DNA from: Pseudomonas alkylphenolica
GTDB taxonomy: Bacteria; Pseudomonadota; Gammaproteobacteria; Pseudomonadales; Pseudomonadaceae
NCBI RefSeq assembly: GCF_004025535.1
Contig: NZ_QJRG01000050.1
Span: 239,589-303,588 of the forward strand
Reading direction: 5' to 3'
DNA length: 64,000 nucleotides
Of the stretch, positions 25,515 to 33,677 are shown in pieces. Position 1 is the first letter of the stretch. Each line of letters begins with the position of its first letter. Both the position numbers and the translations under genes were made by a program. The notes under the pieces were generated by a model. It ran no database searches. It saw nothing but the letters and a program-made list of their open reading frames with translations, and had not been told where the DNA came from.

Positions 25515-26684
25515 TACGCCGTTTACCGCATTGCGGAAAATCTGGCTGTAGTCCTCGGCGCTGAGGGCGCAGGCATTGGTATCCGAAGAGGAGATGTCGG
25601 CCAGCGCCTGTTCCCCCACCCAGCACGCTGCGTCGGCATCCAGGCCGATTTCACCCAGCGAGTGTGGAATGCCAAGGCGTTTGCGCAGGTCCAGCACCCA
25701 ATCGAGAAAGCCGTCGAAATCGGTCTTTGGCAACTCCAGGTAGCGTGCCAGGCGCGCGATATCCACGGCAATCGCTTCGCGGTTGGCGATCAATACATAA
25801 GGCAGCAGGATCGCGTTCAACAAGCCGTGGTGCTTGTGGTACCGCGCGCCCAGTGGATGGGCGAGGGCATGCACGCCGCCCAGGCCTTTCTGGAAGGCGA
25901 CGGCGGCCATGGCCGAGGCCACCAGCATGCCCTCGCGGGCAACCATGTCGTCACCGTTGGCCTGCGCATTGACCAGGTGCTGCTGGATCAGGCGAATACC
26001 CTCGACGGCAACGCCCGATGACATCGGGTGATACAGCGGCGAGCAAAAGGCTTCGATGTGATGGGTCAGGGCGTCCATACCGGTTGCCGCCGTCAAGGCG
26101 GCCGGCAAGCCGCGAGTCAACACCGGGTCGAGGATGACAGTGGCCGGGAGCAGTTCCGGGTGACTGATCACCCGCTTGATGTTTGCTTCGCGCTCGGTCA
26201 ACACCGCTTCGCGGCCCAGTTCCGAGCCCGTGCCGGCAGTGGTCGGCAACGCAATCAGCGGTGGCAGGCCCAGGCGCGGAAAGTCCGCCAGGGTGGGGTA
26301 GCTGGCCATCACCTGCGACCACTCGAACCGTTGCAGGCCTTGCGCATCAACGGCTGCCAGGCTGATGCCCTTGGCGGCATCCATTGCGCTGCCGCCGCCC
26401 AGGGCGATAAGCGAGTCATGTTTGCCGGCCTTGAACGCCGCAACGCCCTGTGCCACGTCGTCCATGCTCGGGTTGCTGGCTACCTCGCTGAATACGCTGA
26501 AGGCAATATCGGCCTGGGTCAGGTGGGCCTTGAGCAGTGCCAACGGTTCCAGCGCCAGCATGCCAGGGTCGGTGACCAGCAAGGGGTTACGCATGCCCAG
26601 CAATGTGCAGCGCTCTGCCAGGGTTTCGAGCGCACTCGGTCCGCAGAAGATATCTGTGGGGTAATTCCAATAGTGAAGGGACAT
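25491..26684 (-). CDS. Iron-containing alcohol dehydrogenase
   Basis: This 397-residue group III dehydrogenase contains the nucleotide-binding pattern LGGGSAMDAAKG (about residues 95-106) and the metal-binding stretch VHALAHPLGARYHKHHG (about 262-278), which supplies His ligands for Fe2+ or another divalent metal. It should interconvert an alcohol and an aldehyde with NAD(P). The start at ATG 26684 is chosen because GGAG lies seven bases upstream. It follows the APC permease by about 60 bases on the same strand, suggesting uptake and oxidation of one amino-alcohol or similar compound. The substrate is unspecified. Confidence 0.88.
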   Translation of the reverse strand: MSLHYWNYPTDIFCGPSALETLAERCTLLGMRNPLLVTDPGMLALEPLALLKAHLTQADIAFSVFSEVASNPSMDDVAQGVAAFKAGKHDSLIALGGGSAMDAAKGISLAAVDAQGLQRFEWSQVMASYPTLADFPRLGLPPLIALPTTAGTGSELGREAVLTEREANIKRVISHPELLPATVILDPVLTRGLPAALTAATGMDALTHHIEAFCSPLYHPMSSGVAVEGIRLIQQHLVNAQANGDDMVAREGMLVASAMAAVAFQKGLGGVHALAHPLGARYHKHHGLLNAILLPYVLIANREAIAVDIARLARYLELPKTDFDGFLDWVLDLRKRLGIPHSLGEIGLDADAACWVGEQALADISSSDTNACALSAEDYSQIFRNAVNGVLQVVLSQ

Positions 26685-26745
26685 CAGGCACTCCAGATCG
26701 GCACGGCGCAGGGTGGTTGCGCCGTGCACGGCAAGACGAAGGGTG

Positions 26746-28221
26746 TTATTGCGCGCGCAGGTGCGGGCTGACGCTGCGTTGATAGGGTTTGGCGTAGACC
26801 ATGTAGATCAGGCCCAGGATGGCCAGGACCGAGAACACCAGGATCACCGCCCACACCTGAAACCACGGCGCACCGGGCGGCGCGAGGGAAACCCTTGGCC
26901 AGGCGACGTTGATGCTTTCGAACACCAGCCAGCAGAACGCGGCGAGGTTGATCGGCACGCCCCAGCGGCCGAGGCTGAACACACCGGGCTCGGCTTTCCA
27001 TTTGCCGCTCAGGCGGGCGAGCAGGGCGCAGGTCACCACGATCAGGAACACCACGAAGAAGCCGCCACTGCCAAACGCGATCAGGGTGCCGACCGCCGTC
27101 GCGTTCAAACCCAGGGTCAGGCCGAAGCTGGCAAACAGCGTGCTGAAGACCATGGCGGCAAACGGCACTTTGCGTTTGTCGACGCGGCGCAGCAGGGCCG
27201 AAGCGGGGAGGATCGAGTCACGAGCCATGCCGAATACGGCGCGGCCGATATAGGTCTGCACCGAGACCACACAGGCAATGAACGCCACCAGCACGATGCC
27301 TACGAACGGCCGTTCCGACCAGGCACCAAAGGCGTCGACGACTGCCGGGGTGACCGGGTCGATGACCTGGCCAGACACCATGGCAGCGGTGTCGGTATAG
27401 GACAGGGTGACCGCAAATGCAGTGAGCATGACGGTCAACCCGACCAGAATCATCGAGCGCAAGATCGCACGCGGGGTCGAGGTGCGGGCGTCTGCGGTTT
27501 CCTCGGAAACCTGCGAGCACGCATCAAACCCGAGAAACGCCCAGCCACCCACGGCCATGGCGGTGAGAAAACCCGTGAAGTAGGACCCGTCGGCACTTTG
27601 CGATGACGTCAGGCCTTCAAATACCAGCGACAACGAATGGTTGCGGAAAAACAGCAGCAACAGTACGCCGATACCGATCGAGGCAATCGCTTCGGCGATG
27701 ATGCCGGCATTGACGAAATACTTGAGCGGGTTGATGCCAAACAGGTTCACGCCAAGGCCGACCAGCAACAGCACTGCGCCACAGAACACCTGAGCATTGG
27801 CGGCGGGCGGTTCGCCGGTGAAAAACAGCCACAACCAGAAGCCACCCAGATACGCCACGGTGGTTAACGATGCCAATGCCGAGGCCAGGTACATGAACCC
27901 GGTAAACCAGGCCCAGCGATCACCGGCCAGGCGCTTGACCCACTGGTAGCAACCGCCAGCGAGCGGGTACTGCGAGGCCAGTTCGGCGTAGACCAGCGCG
28001 ACCAGCAGCTGCAAGGCCAGGCATAGCGGGACGATCCAGACCCAGGAGGGGCCCGCATTCATGGCGCCCAGCGACATCACCGAATAGATGCCGACCACCG
28101 GCGAAACCGTGGCAAAGCCAACTGAGAATGAGGACCACAGGGATAACCCCCGCTGCAGTTCCTGGGTGTAGCCCTGGCTGTGCAGCAGGCGTTCATCGGC
28201 GCTTGGCCGTGTTGATGACAT
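26746..28221 (-). CDS. APC-family amino acid/amine permease
   Basis: The 491-residue inner-membrane transporter has about twelve spans. The N-terminal half includes SSFSVGFATVSPVVGIYSVMSLGAMNAGPS and the family hallmark YAELASQYPLAGGCYQW. The conserved GWAFLGFDACSQVSEET region (about 240-256) matches GABA/choline-type permeases of the amino acid transporter subgroup. AAGGA six bases before ATG 28221 fixes the start. It is the first gene of an operon with the iron-containing dehydrogenase. It probably imports an amino acid or amine by cation symport. Confidence 0.85.
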   Translation of the reverse strand: MSSTRPSADERLLHSQGYTQELQRGLSLWSSFSVGFATVSPVVGIYSVMSLGAMNAGPSWVWIVPLCLALQLLVALVYAELASQYPLAGGCYQWVKRLAGDRWAWFTGFMYLASALASLTTVAYLGGFWLWLFFTGEPPAANAQVFCGAVLLLVGLGVNLFGINPLKYFVNAGIIAEAIASIGIGVLLLLFFRNHSLSLVFEGLTSSQSADGSYFTGFLTAMAVGGWAFLGFDACSQVSEETADARTSTPRAILRSMILVGLTVMLTAFAVTLSYTDTAAMVSGQVIDPVTPAVVDAFGAWSERPFVGIVLVAFIACVVSVQTYIGRAVFGMARDSILPASALLRRVDKRKVPFAAMVFSTLFASFGLTLGLNATAVGTLIAFGSGGFFVVFLIVVTCALLARLSGKWKAEPGVFSLGRWGVPINLAAFCWLVFESINVAWPRVSLAPPGAPWFQVWAVILVFSVLAILGLIYMVYAKPYQRSVSPHLRAQ

Positions 28222-28411
28222 AGGAATTCCTTGAGTCGGCAGACACATTTATTTTTAGATTTGCCTTGTTTGTTAAGTCTTACCGACGAAACAAACTCCT
28301 TCAGGAAAGGAGACGGCAGGAGCTTAAATGGGCCAAACATCAATGAAAATTCATATGTGCTTAGGCTGGCATATGGATTTGTTGATGTATTCGTTGGCGC
28401 GCGCGCATAAA

Positions 28412-28439
28412 AAAAGCGCCGACAGTGCTGTCGGCGCTT
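28412..28439 (-). terminator. Rho-independent terminator of acnB
   Basis: On the minus strand a 13-base stem (AAAGCGCCGACAG pairing with CTGTCGGCGCTTT around a two-base loop) is followed by a run of seven T. It lies about 22 bases after the acnB stop codon. Confidence 0.85.
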
Positions 28440-28461
28440 TGCAAGGAGGAAGCCCTACGAA

Positions 28462-31062
28462 TTACGCTTGAACCACCGCAATCCTGGCGCTTTCGGCTGC
28501 TTCACGGAACTCCGCGATCTGGTCGAAGCTCAGGTAGCGGTAAACGTCGGCCGCCATGCTGTCGATGTTCTTCGCGTACGCCATGTACTCTTCCCCGGTT
28601 GGCAGCTTGCCCAGGATCGAAGCAACCGCAGCCAGTTCCGCCGAAGCCAGGTACACGTTGGCACCATCGCCCAGACGGTTGGGGAAGTTACGGGTCGAAG
28701 TCGACACCACCGTCGAATTCGCCGCCACACGTGCCTGGTTACCCATGCACAGCGAGCAGCCTGGCATTTCCATGCGCGCGCCGGCCCTGCCGTAAATACC
28801 GTAGTAGCCTTCCTCGGTCAGCTGGTGAGCGTCCATCTTGGTCGGCGGCGCCAGCCACAGGCGGGTCGGCAGCGAGCCTTTGACCTTTTCCAACAGCTTG
28901 CCGGCGGCACGGAAGTGACCGATGTTGGTCATGCACGAACCGATGAACACTTCGTCGATCTTCTGGCCCTGAACGGTCGACAGCAGCCGCGCGTCGTCCG
29001 GGTCGTTCGGCGCGCAGAGCACAGGCTCTTTGATGTCGGCCAGGTCGATCTCGATGACCTCGGCGTATTCGGCGTCCTTGTCGGCTTCCAGCAGCACCGG
29101 GTTGGCCAGCCAGGCTTCCATCGCTTGCGCGCGGCGTTCCAGGGTACGCGGGTCGCCGTAGCCTTCGCTGATCATCCAGCGCAGCAGGGTGATGTTCGAA
29201 CGCAGGTACTCGGCAATGGCCTTTTCCGGCAGCTTGATGGTGCAACCGGCAGCGGAGCGCTCGGCCGAGGCGTCGGACAGTTCGAACGCTTGCTCGACGG
29301 TCAGCTCGTCCAGGCCTTCGATTTCCAGGATGCGGCCGGAAAAGGCGTTGATCTTGCCTTTCTTCTCGACGGTCAGCAGGCCCTGCTGGATCGCGTAATA
29401 AGGAATGGCATGAACCAGGTCGCGCAGGGTGATGCCCGGTTGCAGTTTGCCCTTGAAGCGCACCAGTACCGACTCCGGCATGTCCAGCGGCATGACACCG
29501 GTGGCGGCGGCGAAGGCGATCAGGCCGGAACCGGCCGGGAACGAGATGCCGAGCGGGAAGCGGGTGTGCGAGTCACCACCGGTACCGACGGTGTCCGGCA
29601 GCAGCATGCGGTTCAGCCAGCTGTGGATGATACCGTCGCCAACCTTCAGGGAAACCCCGCCACGGGTGCGGATGAAGTCCGGCAGGGTGTGGTGGGTGGT
29701 CACATCCACAGGCTTTGGATAGGCCGCGGTGTGGCAGAACGACTGCATCACCAGGTCGGCAGAGAAGCCCAGGCAGGCCAGGTCTTTGAGCTCGTCGCGG
29801 GTCATCGGCCCGGTGGTGTCCTGGGAGCCGACGGTGGTCATCTTCGGCTCGCAGTAGGTGCCAGGGCGTACGCCGGTGACACCGCAGGCTTTACCAACCA
29901 TTTTCTGCGCGAGGCTGTAGCCCTTGCCGGTGTCGGCAGGCTGCTCCGGCTTCTTGAACAGCTCGGACGCTGGCAGTCCCAACTCGGTGCGGGCTTTTTC
30001 GGTCAGGCCACGGCCGACGATCAGCGGAATACGGCCGCCTGCGCGAACTTCGTCGAGCAGTACCGGGGTCTTCAGGCCGAACGTGGCGATGACCTCGTCG
30101 CTGCCGTGCTTGCAGACTTTGCCGGCGTGCGGGTACACGTCGATGACATCGCCCATGTTCAGGTTCGACACGTCGAACTCGATCGGCAGGGCGCCGGCAT
30201 CTTCCATGGTGTTGTAGAAGATCGGTGCGATCTTGTTGCCGAAGCAGAAACCGCCAGCGCGCTTGTTCGGCACGTACGGGATGTCGTCGCCGAAGAACCA
30301 CAGCACCGAGTTGGTGGCGGATTTACGCGAAGAACCGGTACCGACCACGTCACCGACGTAGGCGACCGGGAAGCCTTTGGCTTTGACGGCTTCGATCTGC
30401 TTGAGCGGGCCAACCGCACCAGGTTGCTCAGGCACGATGCCGTCTCGGGCCATTTTCAGCATGGCCAGGGCGTGCAGCGGGATGTCAGGGCGCGACCAGG
30501 CGTCGGGAGCAGGGGACAGGTCGTCGGTGTTGGTTTCGCCCGGCACCTTGAACACGGTCAGGCTGTATTTCTCTTCGATTGCAGGGCGGGCGGTGAACCA
30601 CTCGCCAGCGGCCCAGGATTCCAGCACGGCTTTGGCGTAGGCATTGTCAGCCTTGGCTTTTTCAGCAACGTCGTGGAACGCATCGAACATCAGCAGGGTG
30701 TGCTTCAGTTGCTCGGCGGCAACGGCAGCCAGCCCGGCGTCATCCAGCAGCTCGACCAGGGTGGCGATGTTGTAGCCGCCCTGCATGGTGCCCAGCAGCT
30801 CTACCGCGCGCTTCTTGTCGATCAGCGGGGAAGTGGCTTCGCCCTTGGCGACAGCAGAGAGGAAGCCGGCCTTGACGTAGGCGGCTTCGTCTACGCCTGG
30901 TGGAACGCGGTGGGTGATCAGCTCGACGAGGGCTGCTTCTTCGCCAGCAGGAGGATTCTTCAGCAGCTCGACCAGGCCTGCGGTTTGTTCGGCGTTAAGT
31001 GCGAGGGGCGGCAGGCCCTCTTCGGCGCGCGCTTGTAGGTGGCGGGCATAGGCTTCGAGCAC
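28462..31062 (-). CDS. acnB: Bifunctional aconitate hydratase 2 / 2-methylisocitrate dehydratase
   Basis: This 866-residue TCA-cycle enzyme isomerises citrate and isocitrate through cis-aconitate. It also works in the methylcitrate cycle. The N-terminus VLEAYARHLQARAEEGLPPLAL is the typical HEAT-like AcnB start, followed by the swivel domain and the [4Fe-4S] catalytic domains. Cluster ligands are visible in FIGSCMTNIGHFRA and PGCSLCMGNQARV. Translation starts at GTG 31062, seven bases after AGGAG; an upstream in-frame extension has no such site and does not fit AcnB. The length matches the family (865-870). The gene stands alone, with a 300-base leader region containing a terminator-like hairpin, and ends in a strong terminator. 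Confidence 0.97.
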   Translation of the reverse strand: MLEAYARHLQARAEEGLPPLALNAEQTAGLVELLKNPPAGEEAALVELITHRVPPGVDEAAYVKAGFLSAVAKGEATSPLIDKKRAVELLGTMQGGYNIATLVELLDDAGLAAVAAEQLKHTLLMFDAFHDVAEKAKADNAYAKAVLESWAAGEWFTARPAIEEKYSLTVFKVPGETNTDDLSPAPDAWSRPDIPLHALAMLKMARDGIVPEQPGAVGPLKQIEAVKAKGFPVAYVGDVVGTGSSRKSATNSVLWFFGDDIPYVPNKRAGGFCFGNKIAPIFYNTMEDAGALPIEFDVSNLNMGDVIDVYPHAGKVCKHGSDEVIATFGLKTPVLLDEVRAGGRIPLIVGRGLTEKARTELGLPASELFKKPEQPADTGKGYSLAQKMVGKACGVTGVRPGTYCEPKMTTVGSQDTTGPMTRDELKDLACLGFSADLVMQSFCHTAAYPKPVDVTTHHTLPDFIRTRGGVSLKVGDGIIHSWLNRMLLPDTVGTGGDSHTRFPLGISFPAGSGLIAFAAATGVMPLDMPESVLVRFKGKLQPGITLRDLVHAIPYYAIQQGLLTVEKKGKINAFSGRILEIEGLDELTVEQAFELSDASAERSAAGCTIKLPEKAIAEYLRSNITLLRWMISEGYGDPRTLERRAQAMEAWLANPVLLEADKDAEYAEVIEIDLADIKEPVLCAPNDPDDARLLSTVQGQKIDEVFIGSCMTNIGHFRAAGKLLEKVKGSLPTRLWLAPPTKMDAHQLTEEGYYGIYGRAGARMEMPGCSLCMGNQARVAANSTVVSTSTRNFPNRLGDGANVYLASAELAAVASILGKLPTGEEYMAYAKNIDSMAADVYRYLSFDQIAEFREAAESARIAVVQA

Positions 31063-31094
31063 GGGTAATCTCCTGCAGGGGGCGTACGGTATGT

Positions 31095-31167
31095 AAAAAG
31101 CAGGGGCAGGTGCTTGGCACTTGAGAGTGACCACTGACAAGACCACCAAAAACAGCCTGCCCCTGCT
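31095..31167 (-). promoter_or_regulatory. Terminator-like hairpin in the acnB leader
   Basis: On the minus strand a 12-base arm AGCAGGGGCAGG (31167-31156) pairs perfectly with CCTGCCCCTGCT (31110-31099), directly followed by TTTT. The 45-base loop can form smaller stems (GTGC-CAA-GCAC and CACT-CTCA-AGTG). It ends 32 bases before the acnB GTG. It looks like a transcription attenuator or the 3' end of a small RNA. The rest of the 511-base gap to 31574 also holds a 7-bp repeat (CGACAAT/ATTGTCG at 31225-31246) and the palindrome at 31361. Confidence 0.55.
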
Positions 31168-31360
31168 GAAATCTGTTTTGTTGACACATTGGCAAGCAAT
31201 GCGCGAAATCTAAAGGATAGGAGGCGACAATACAACAGGATTGTCGACACATTACTGCGATCTATCCGTTTGCAGGGAGGGCTGAAGGCTCTGTTTCGGG
31301 GACTGTCAGGTGTACGGGGGTGTTTGGCGGGGTCGACTGTCGACAAATGGCGGGTAGCAG

Positions 31361-31406
31361 CATGCACCACGGCATGAGTACAAATGTACTCCTGCCGTAG
31401 TGCATG
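31361..31406. repeat. 46-bp near-perfect inverted repeat
   Basis: Arms CATGCAC/GTGCATG, ACGGCA/TGCCGT and GAGTACA/TGTACTC are nested and separated by single mismatched positions, with AA at the centre; 20 of 22 positions pair. The core 16 bases match the palindrome at 16543 apart from the central two bases. It lies between the fimbrial operon end and the acnB leader and has no T-run on either strand. Confidence 0.65.
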
Positions 31407-31573
31407 GGGGAAATTGAGGCTGGGGTGATCACTGCTGCGGTTGCCACCACTCGACGGGGGTATCGCCATTAGCGCGTACGCTTTGGTTACAGCAGCGGTC
31501 AAGAGTGAACGGAACAGAGCTTTTTCATCATCGCTGTCGCAGATTCAAGCATAAATAAAGCCCTGCTAGAGGA

Positions 31574-32503
31574 TCAGTTATACGTCATGGTAAATGTCGC
31601 GGTGCCGTTCGCCTGGCCGCCCTCGACCTCTTCCTCGGTTTGAATGTAACGTGCCGTAAACGGGACGTCTCTATACTCACCAGGTTGATATCCGGTTGCT
31701 GAAGTCTCAACGCCAAACTTTACAAATTTAGAATCTTGACGTAGTTCTATTCCCACTCCCTTGGCGCTATTGCGGCCAGGGGTGATTCGCATTACCCCGG
31801 GCAAACCAGAGCTGTCTGCGGTTGCGTCAATTTGGAATTTGACGTTGGTGCCGGGATAACAATAGAGAGGAATATTAAATGGGACTGTATCTGTTCGGGA
31901 CCCAATGCCGGAAAAATGAGAGCGGTGAGCACTGGGCATGTTCACTGGAATAAGGGTTTGGGTAACATCGCACGCGTTGGCCTGGACAGTTTGAGTGCCT
32001 ACAACTATATCAAAAACTTTGGCATTACCGGGAACTATAAGAGTAGGTCCCGCTCCAGAGATTTCACCGGAATGAATCGGGCCAGTCTTGACGAGAGTGT
32101 ACCTAATCTCGCTTATTAAAGTATTGTGTCTGTTAAAAGATTCTTCGAAAGGAAAAAAGCCTAGCAAATCACCTTTTGTAATTTCAAAAATTATTCCGAC
32201 GCCTGGAACCCCAGTATTGTAAGCGTTTGCTACAGTATCGTTTTTATCTGAAAATGCACCAGTCCAGCTGCTAAATCTCGCTGGTGCATCGCATTTTACT
32301 ATTAAACCGAGGGTCGAGAACTCTTCTTTGTGCAGCTCTTCTCCAACTCCAAGGCTTGGGCTAACGTTAATCGTACGCGCGGGAATATTGATGGTTATAT
32401 CACTATTACCATCATTATCGACTACAGTACAGTAGGCCCATACTGTAGTCGGAAGAAAACAAGCTGAAATTAAAGTTGCGAGAAGTGCTGTCATTTTTCT
32501 CAT
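31574..32503 (-). CDS. Fimbrial tip/minor subunit, second copy
   Basis: This 309-residue exported protein has a signal peptide (LLATLISACFLPTTVWA) and ends in the fimbrial C-terminal pattern GQANGTATFTMTYN, with a penultimate Tyr. It is a paralogue of the 317-residue protein just upstream. Both share VPF-I-L-C, IDAT-DSSG--GVM-I-P and GVGI-L blocks and the same -GQANGTA- ending. Cys residues in YCTVVDND, VKCDAPA, ANACDVTQ and YCYPG suggest a two-domain adhesin (receptor-binding domain plus pilin domain). The start sits in a duplicated translation signal (GGAG, then ATGAGAAAA). Base composition is clearly more AT-rich than flanking genes. Confidence 0.8.
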   Translation of the reverse strand: MRKMTALLATLISACFLPTTVWAYCTVVDNDGNSDITINIPARTINVSPSLGVGEELHKEEFSTLGLIVKCDAPARFSSWTGAFSDKNDTVANAYNTGVPGVGIIFEITKGDLLGFFPFEESFNRHNTLISEIRYTLVKTGPIHSGEISGAGPTLIVPGNAKVFDIVVGTQTVQANACDVTQTLIPVNMPSAHRSHFSGIGSRTDTVPFNIPLYCYPGTNVKFQIDATADSSGLPGVMRITPGRNSAKGVGIELRQDSKFVKFGVETSATGYQPGEYRDVPFTARYIQTEEEVEGGQANGTATFTMTYN

Positions 32504-32525
32504 TTAACTGATCTCCAATGCCTGC

Positions 32526-32682
32526 TTAACGGCAAGCAGCGTTGAGTGTTGCTATCGATGGTGCTGCGTCTTTTGTAGGTAAGGCAAAGACCGCCTGGCA
32601 TTGCTGATGGTTTGCAGTGCCCAAACTGACCTTCATCTCGCCATTGGCGCCGACGATGCCGTTGTTGTCCAGAGCGCCTTCC
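32526..32682 (-). pseudogene. Duplicated 3' fragment of the usher gene
   Basis: Between the two adhesin genes the minus strand encodes EGALDNNGIVGANGE, then NHQQCQA-F-LPTKDAAPSIAT and -NAACR-stop. This is the C-terminus of the usher at 33678, with an internal loss of about ten codons. It has no start codon and no in-frame upstream coding sequence. It marks the junction of a tandem duplication that copied the usher end together with the adhesin gene. Confidence 0.8.
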
Positions 32683-32701
32683 GGTTTCAAACACTTGGAA
32701 G

Positions 32702-33655
32702 TCACTCATACGTTAAGGTGAAACTCGCGGTACCGTTCGCCTGACCCGCCTCGACATTATTGCTGGTCTGATAGTACGTAGCCGCAAACGGAATGCTGAA
32801 TGCGCCAACGTCCGAAGTACCTGCCGGGATCACGGCACCGAACTCTACTGGCATATTGTTGTGTGACAGTTTGATTCCCACTCCGCTGGCGCTACCGTCC
32901 GGCGCAGGCGAGATTGCCATTACTCCGCGAGCACCCGAACTGTCAGGGGTTGCGTCAATAGTGAAACTTACTCCTGTGCTGCCGTCACAGTCGAGGTCAA
33001 TAGTGAACGGGACGGGATTCGTTTCGTGTCCTATTCCACGGAATTGGCTGCGATCCACATCACCTAGTGGTATGCCAATAGCGGATTTGGATACGGAGCA
33101 ACTCGCCGCCGGTACGATCGTATTATCACCAGTCAGGCTAATTATTACGGATTCCAGAGGGGTGCCGCCATCATTTGCCTCTATCGCTCCCAGTTTACCT
33201 ATGCTGAGCTCACCAGCCCCAGTCGCGCCCTCTGATGATTTGTACAGAATCGCAGTGACTAAGTTAGTACTTATTGATGCTCCGCCGGTAAAGGGAACGC
33301 GATCGCCGGCATTGATGCTGCCGTATGCATCATAAAAAGTGCCAAATGTTATTGCTACACCTGGTATGTTGGTGTCATAAGCATTGCGTCTAATAGGGTT
33401 CGGAGTTGTGAATAGTGTGGTGGTTGCAGTTAAGCTGCCACTATTTGTACACGTCATGTCTCCGCTCTTGTTGTTCAGGCTTTTTCTAGCCAGTACGGTT
33501 CCGGCAGATGCATTGGGTGGGACTGTCACCGTCCCGAACTCGATGTTATAAGTTTCGGTTCCACCACTACGGAAACTACAGCTTGCCCACGCTGAATCCG
33601 GAAGGGTTAGCAAAGCAGCAGAAAAGATCATGAGACCTATAATAGGTTTTCTCAT
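32702..33655 (-). CDS. Fimbrial tip adhesin / minor subunit
   Basis: This 317-residue exported protein has a signal peptide (LMIFSAALLTLPDSAWA), four Cys in two pairs (ASCSF, MTCTNS; AASCSV, LDCDG) and a C-terminal pilin domain ending VEAGQANGTASFTLTYE. The size of twice a pilin, and the position after the usher, point to a two-domain tip adhesin. It starts at ATG 33655 with GGAGG seven bases upstream, 22 bases after the usher stop. The receptor is unknown. Its Ser/Thr-rich, lower-GC coding sequence contrasts with the usher. Confidence 0.82.
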   Translation of the reverse strand: MRKPIIGLMIFSAALLTLPDSAWASCSFRSGGTETYNIEFGTVTVPPNASAGTVLARKSLNNKSGDMTCTNSGSLTATTTLFTTPNPIRRNAYDTNIPGVAITFGTFYDAYGSINAGDRVPFTGGASISTNLVTAILYKSSEGATGAGELSIGKLGAIEANDGGTPLESVIISLTGDNTIVPAASCSVSKSAIGIPLGDVDRSQFRGIGHETNPVPFTIDLDCDGSTGVSFTIDATPDSSGARGVMAISPAPDGSASGVGIKLSHNNMPVEFGAVIPAGTSDVGAFSIPFAATYYQTSNNVEAGQANGTASFTLTYE

Positions 33656-33677
33656 TTAACTGACCTCCAATGCCTGC

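Noticed and set aside
28468..31038. Very long open frame opposite acnB
   Set aside because: The frame is antisense to a clearly conserved gene; low-complexity composition and lack of a ribosome binding site show a high-GC shadow.
32500..32709. 69-residue protein between the two adhesins
   Set aside because: It lies in a different frame from the usher-derived fragment and has no family features; the homologous frame is a remnant.
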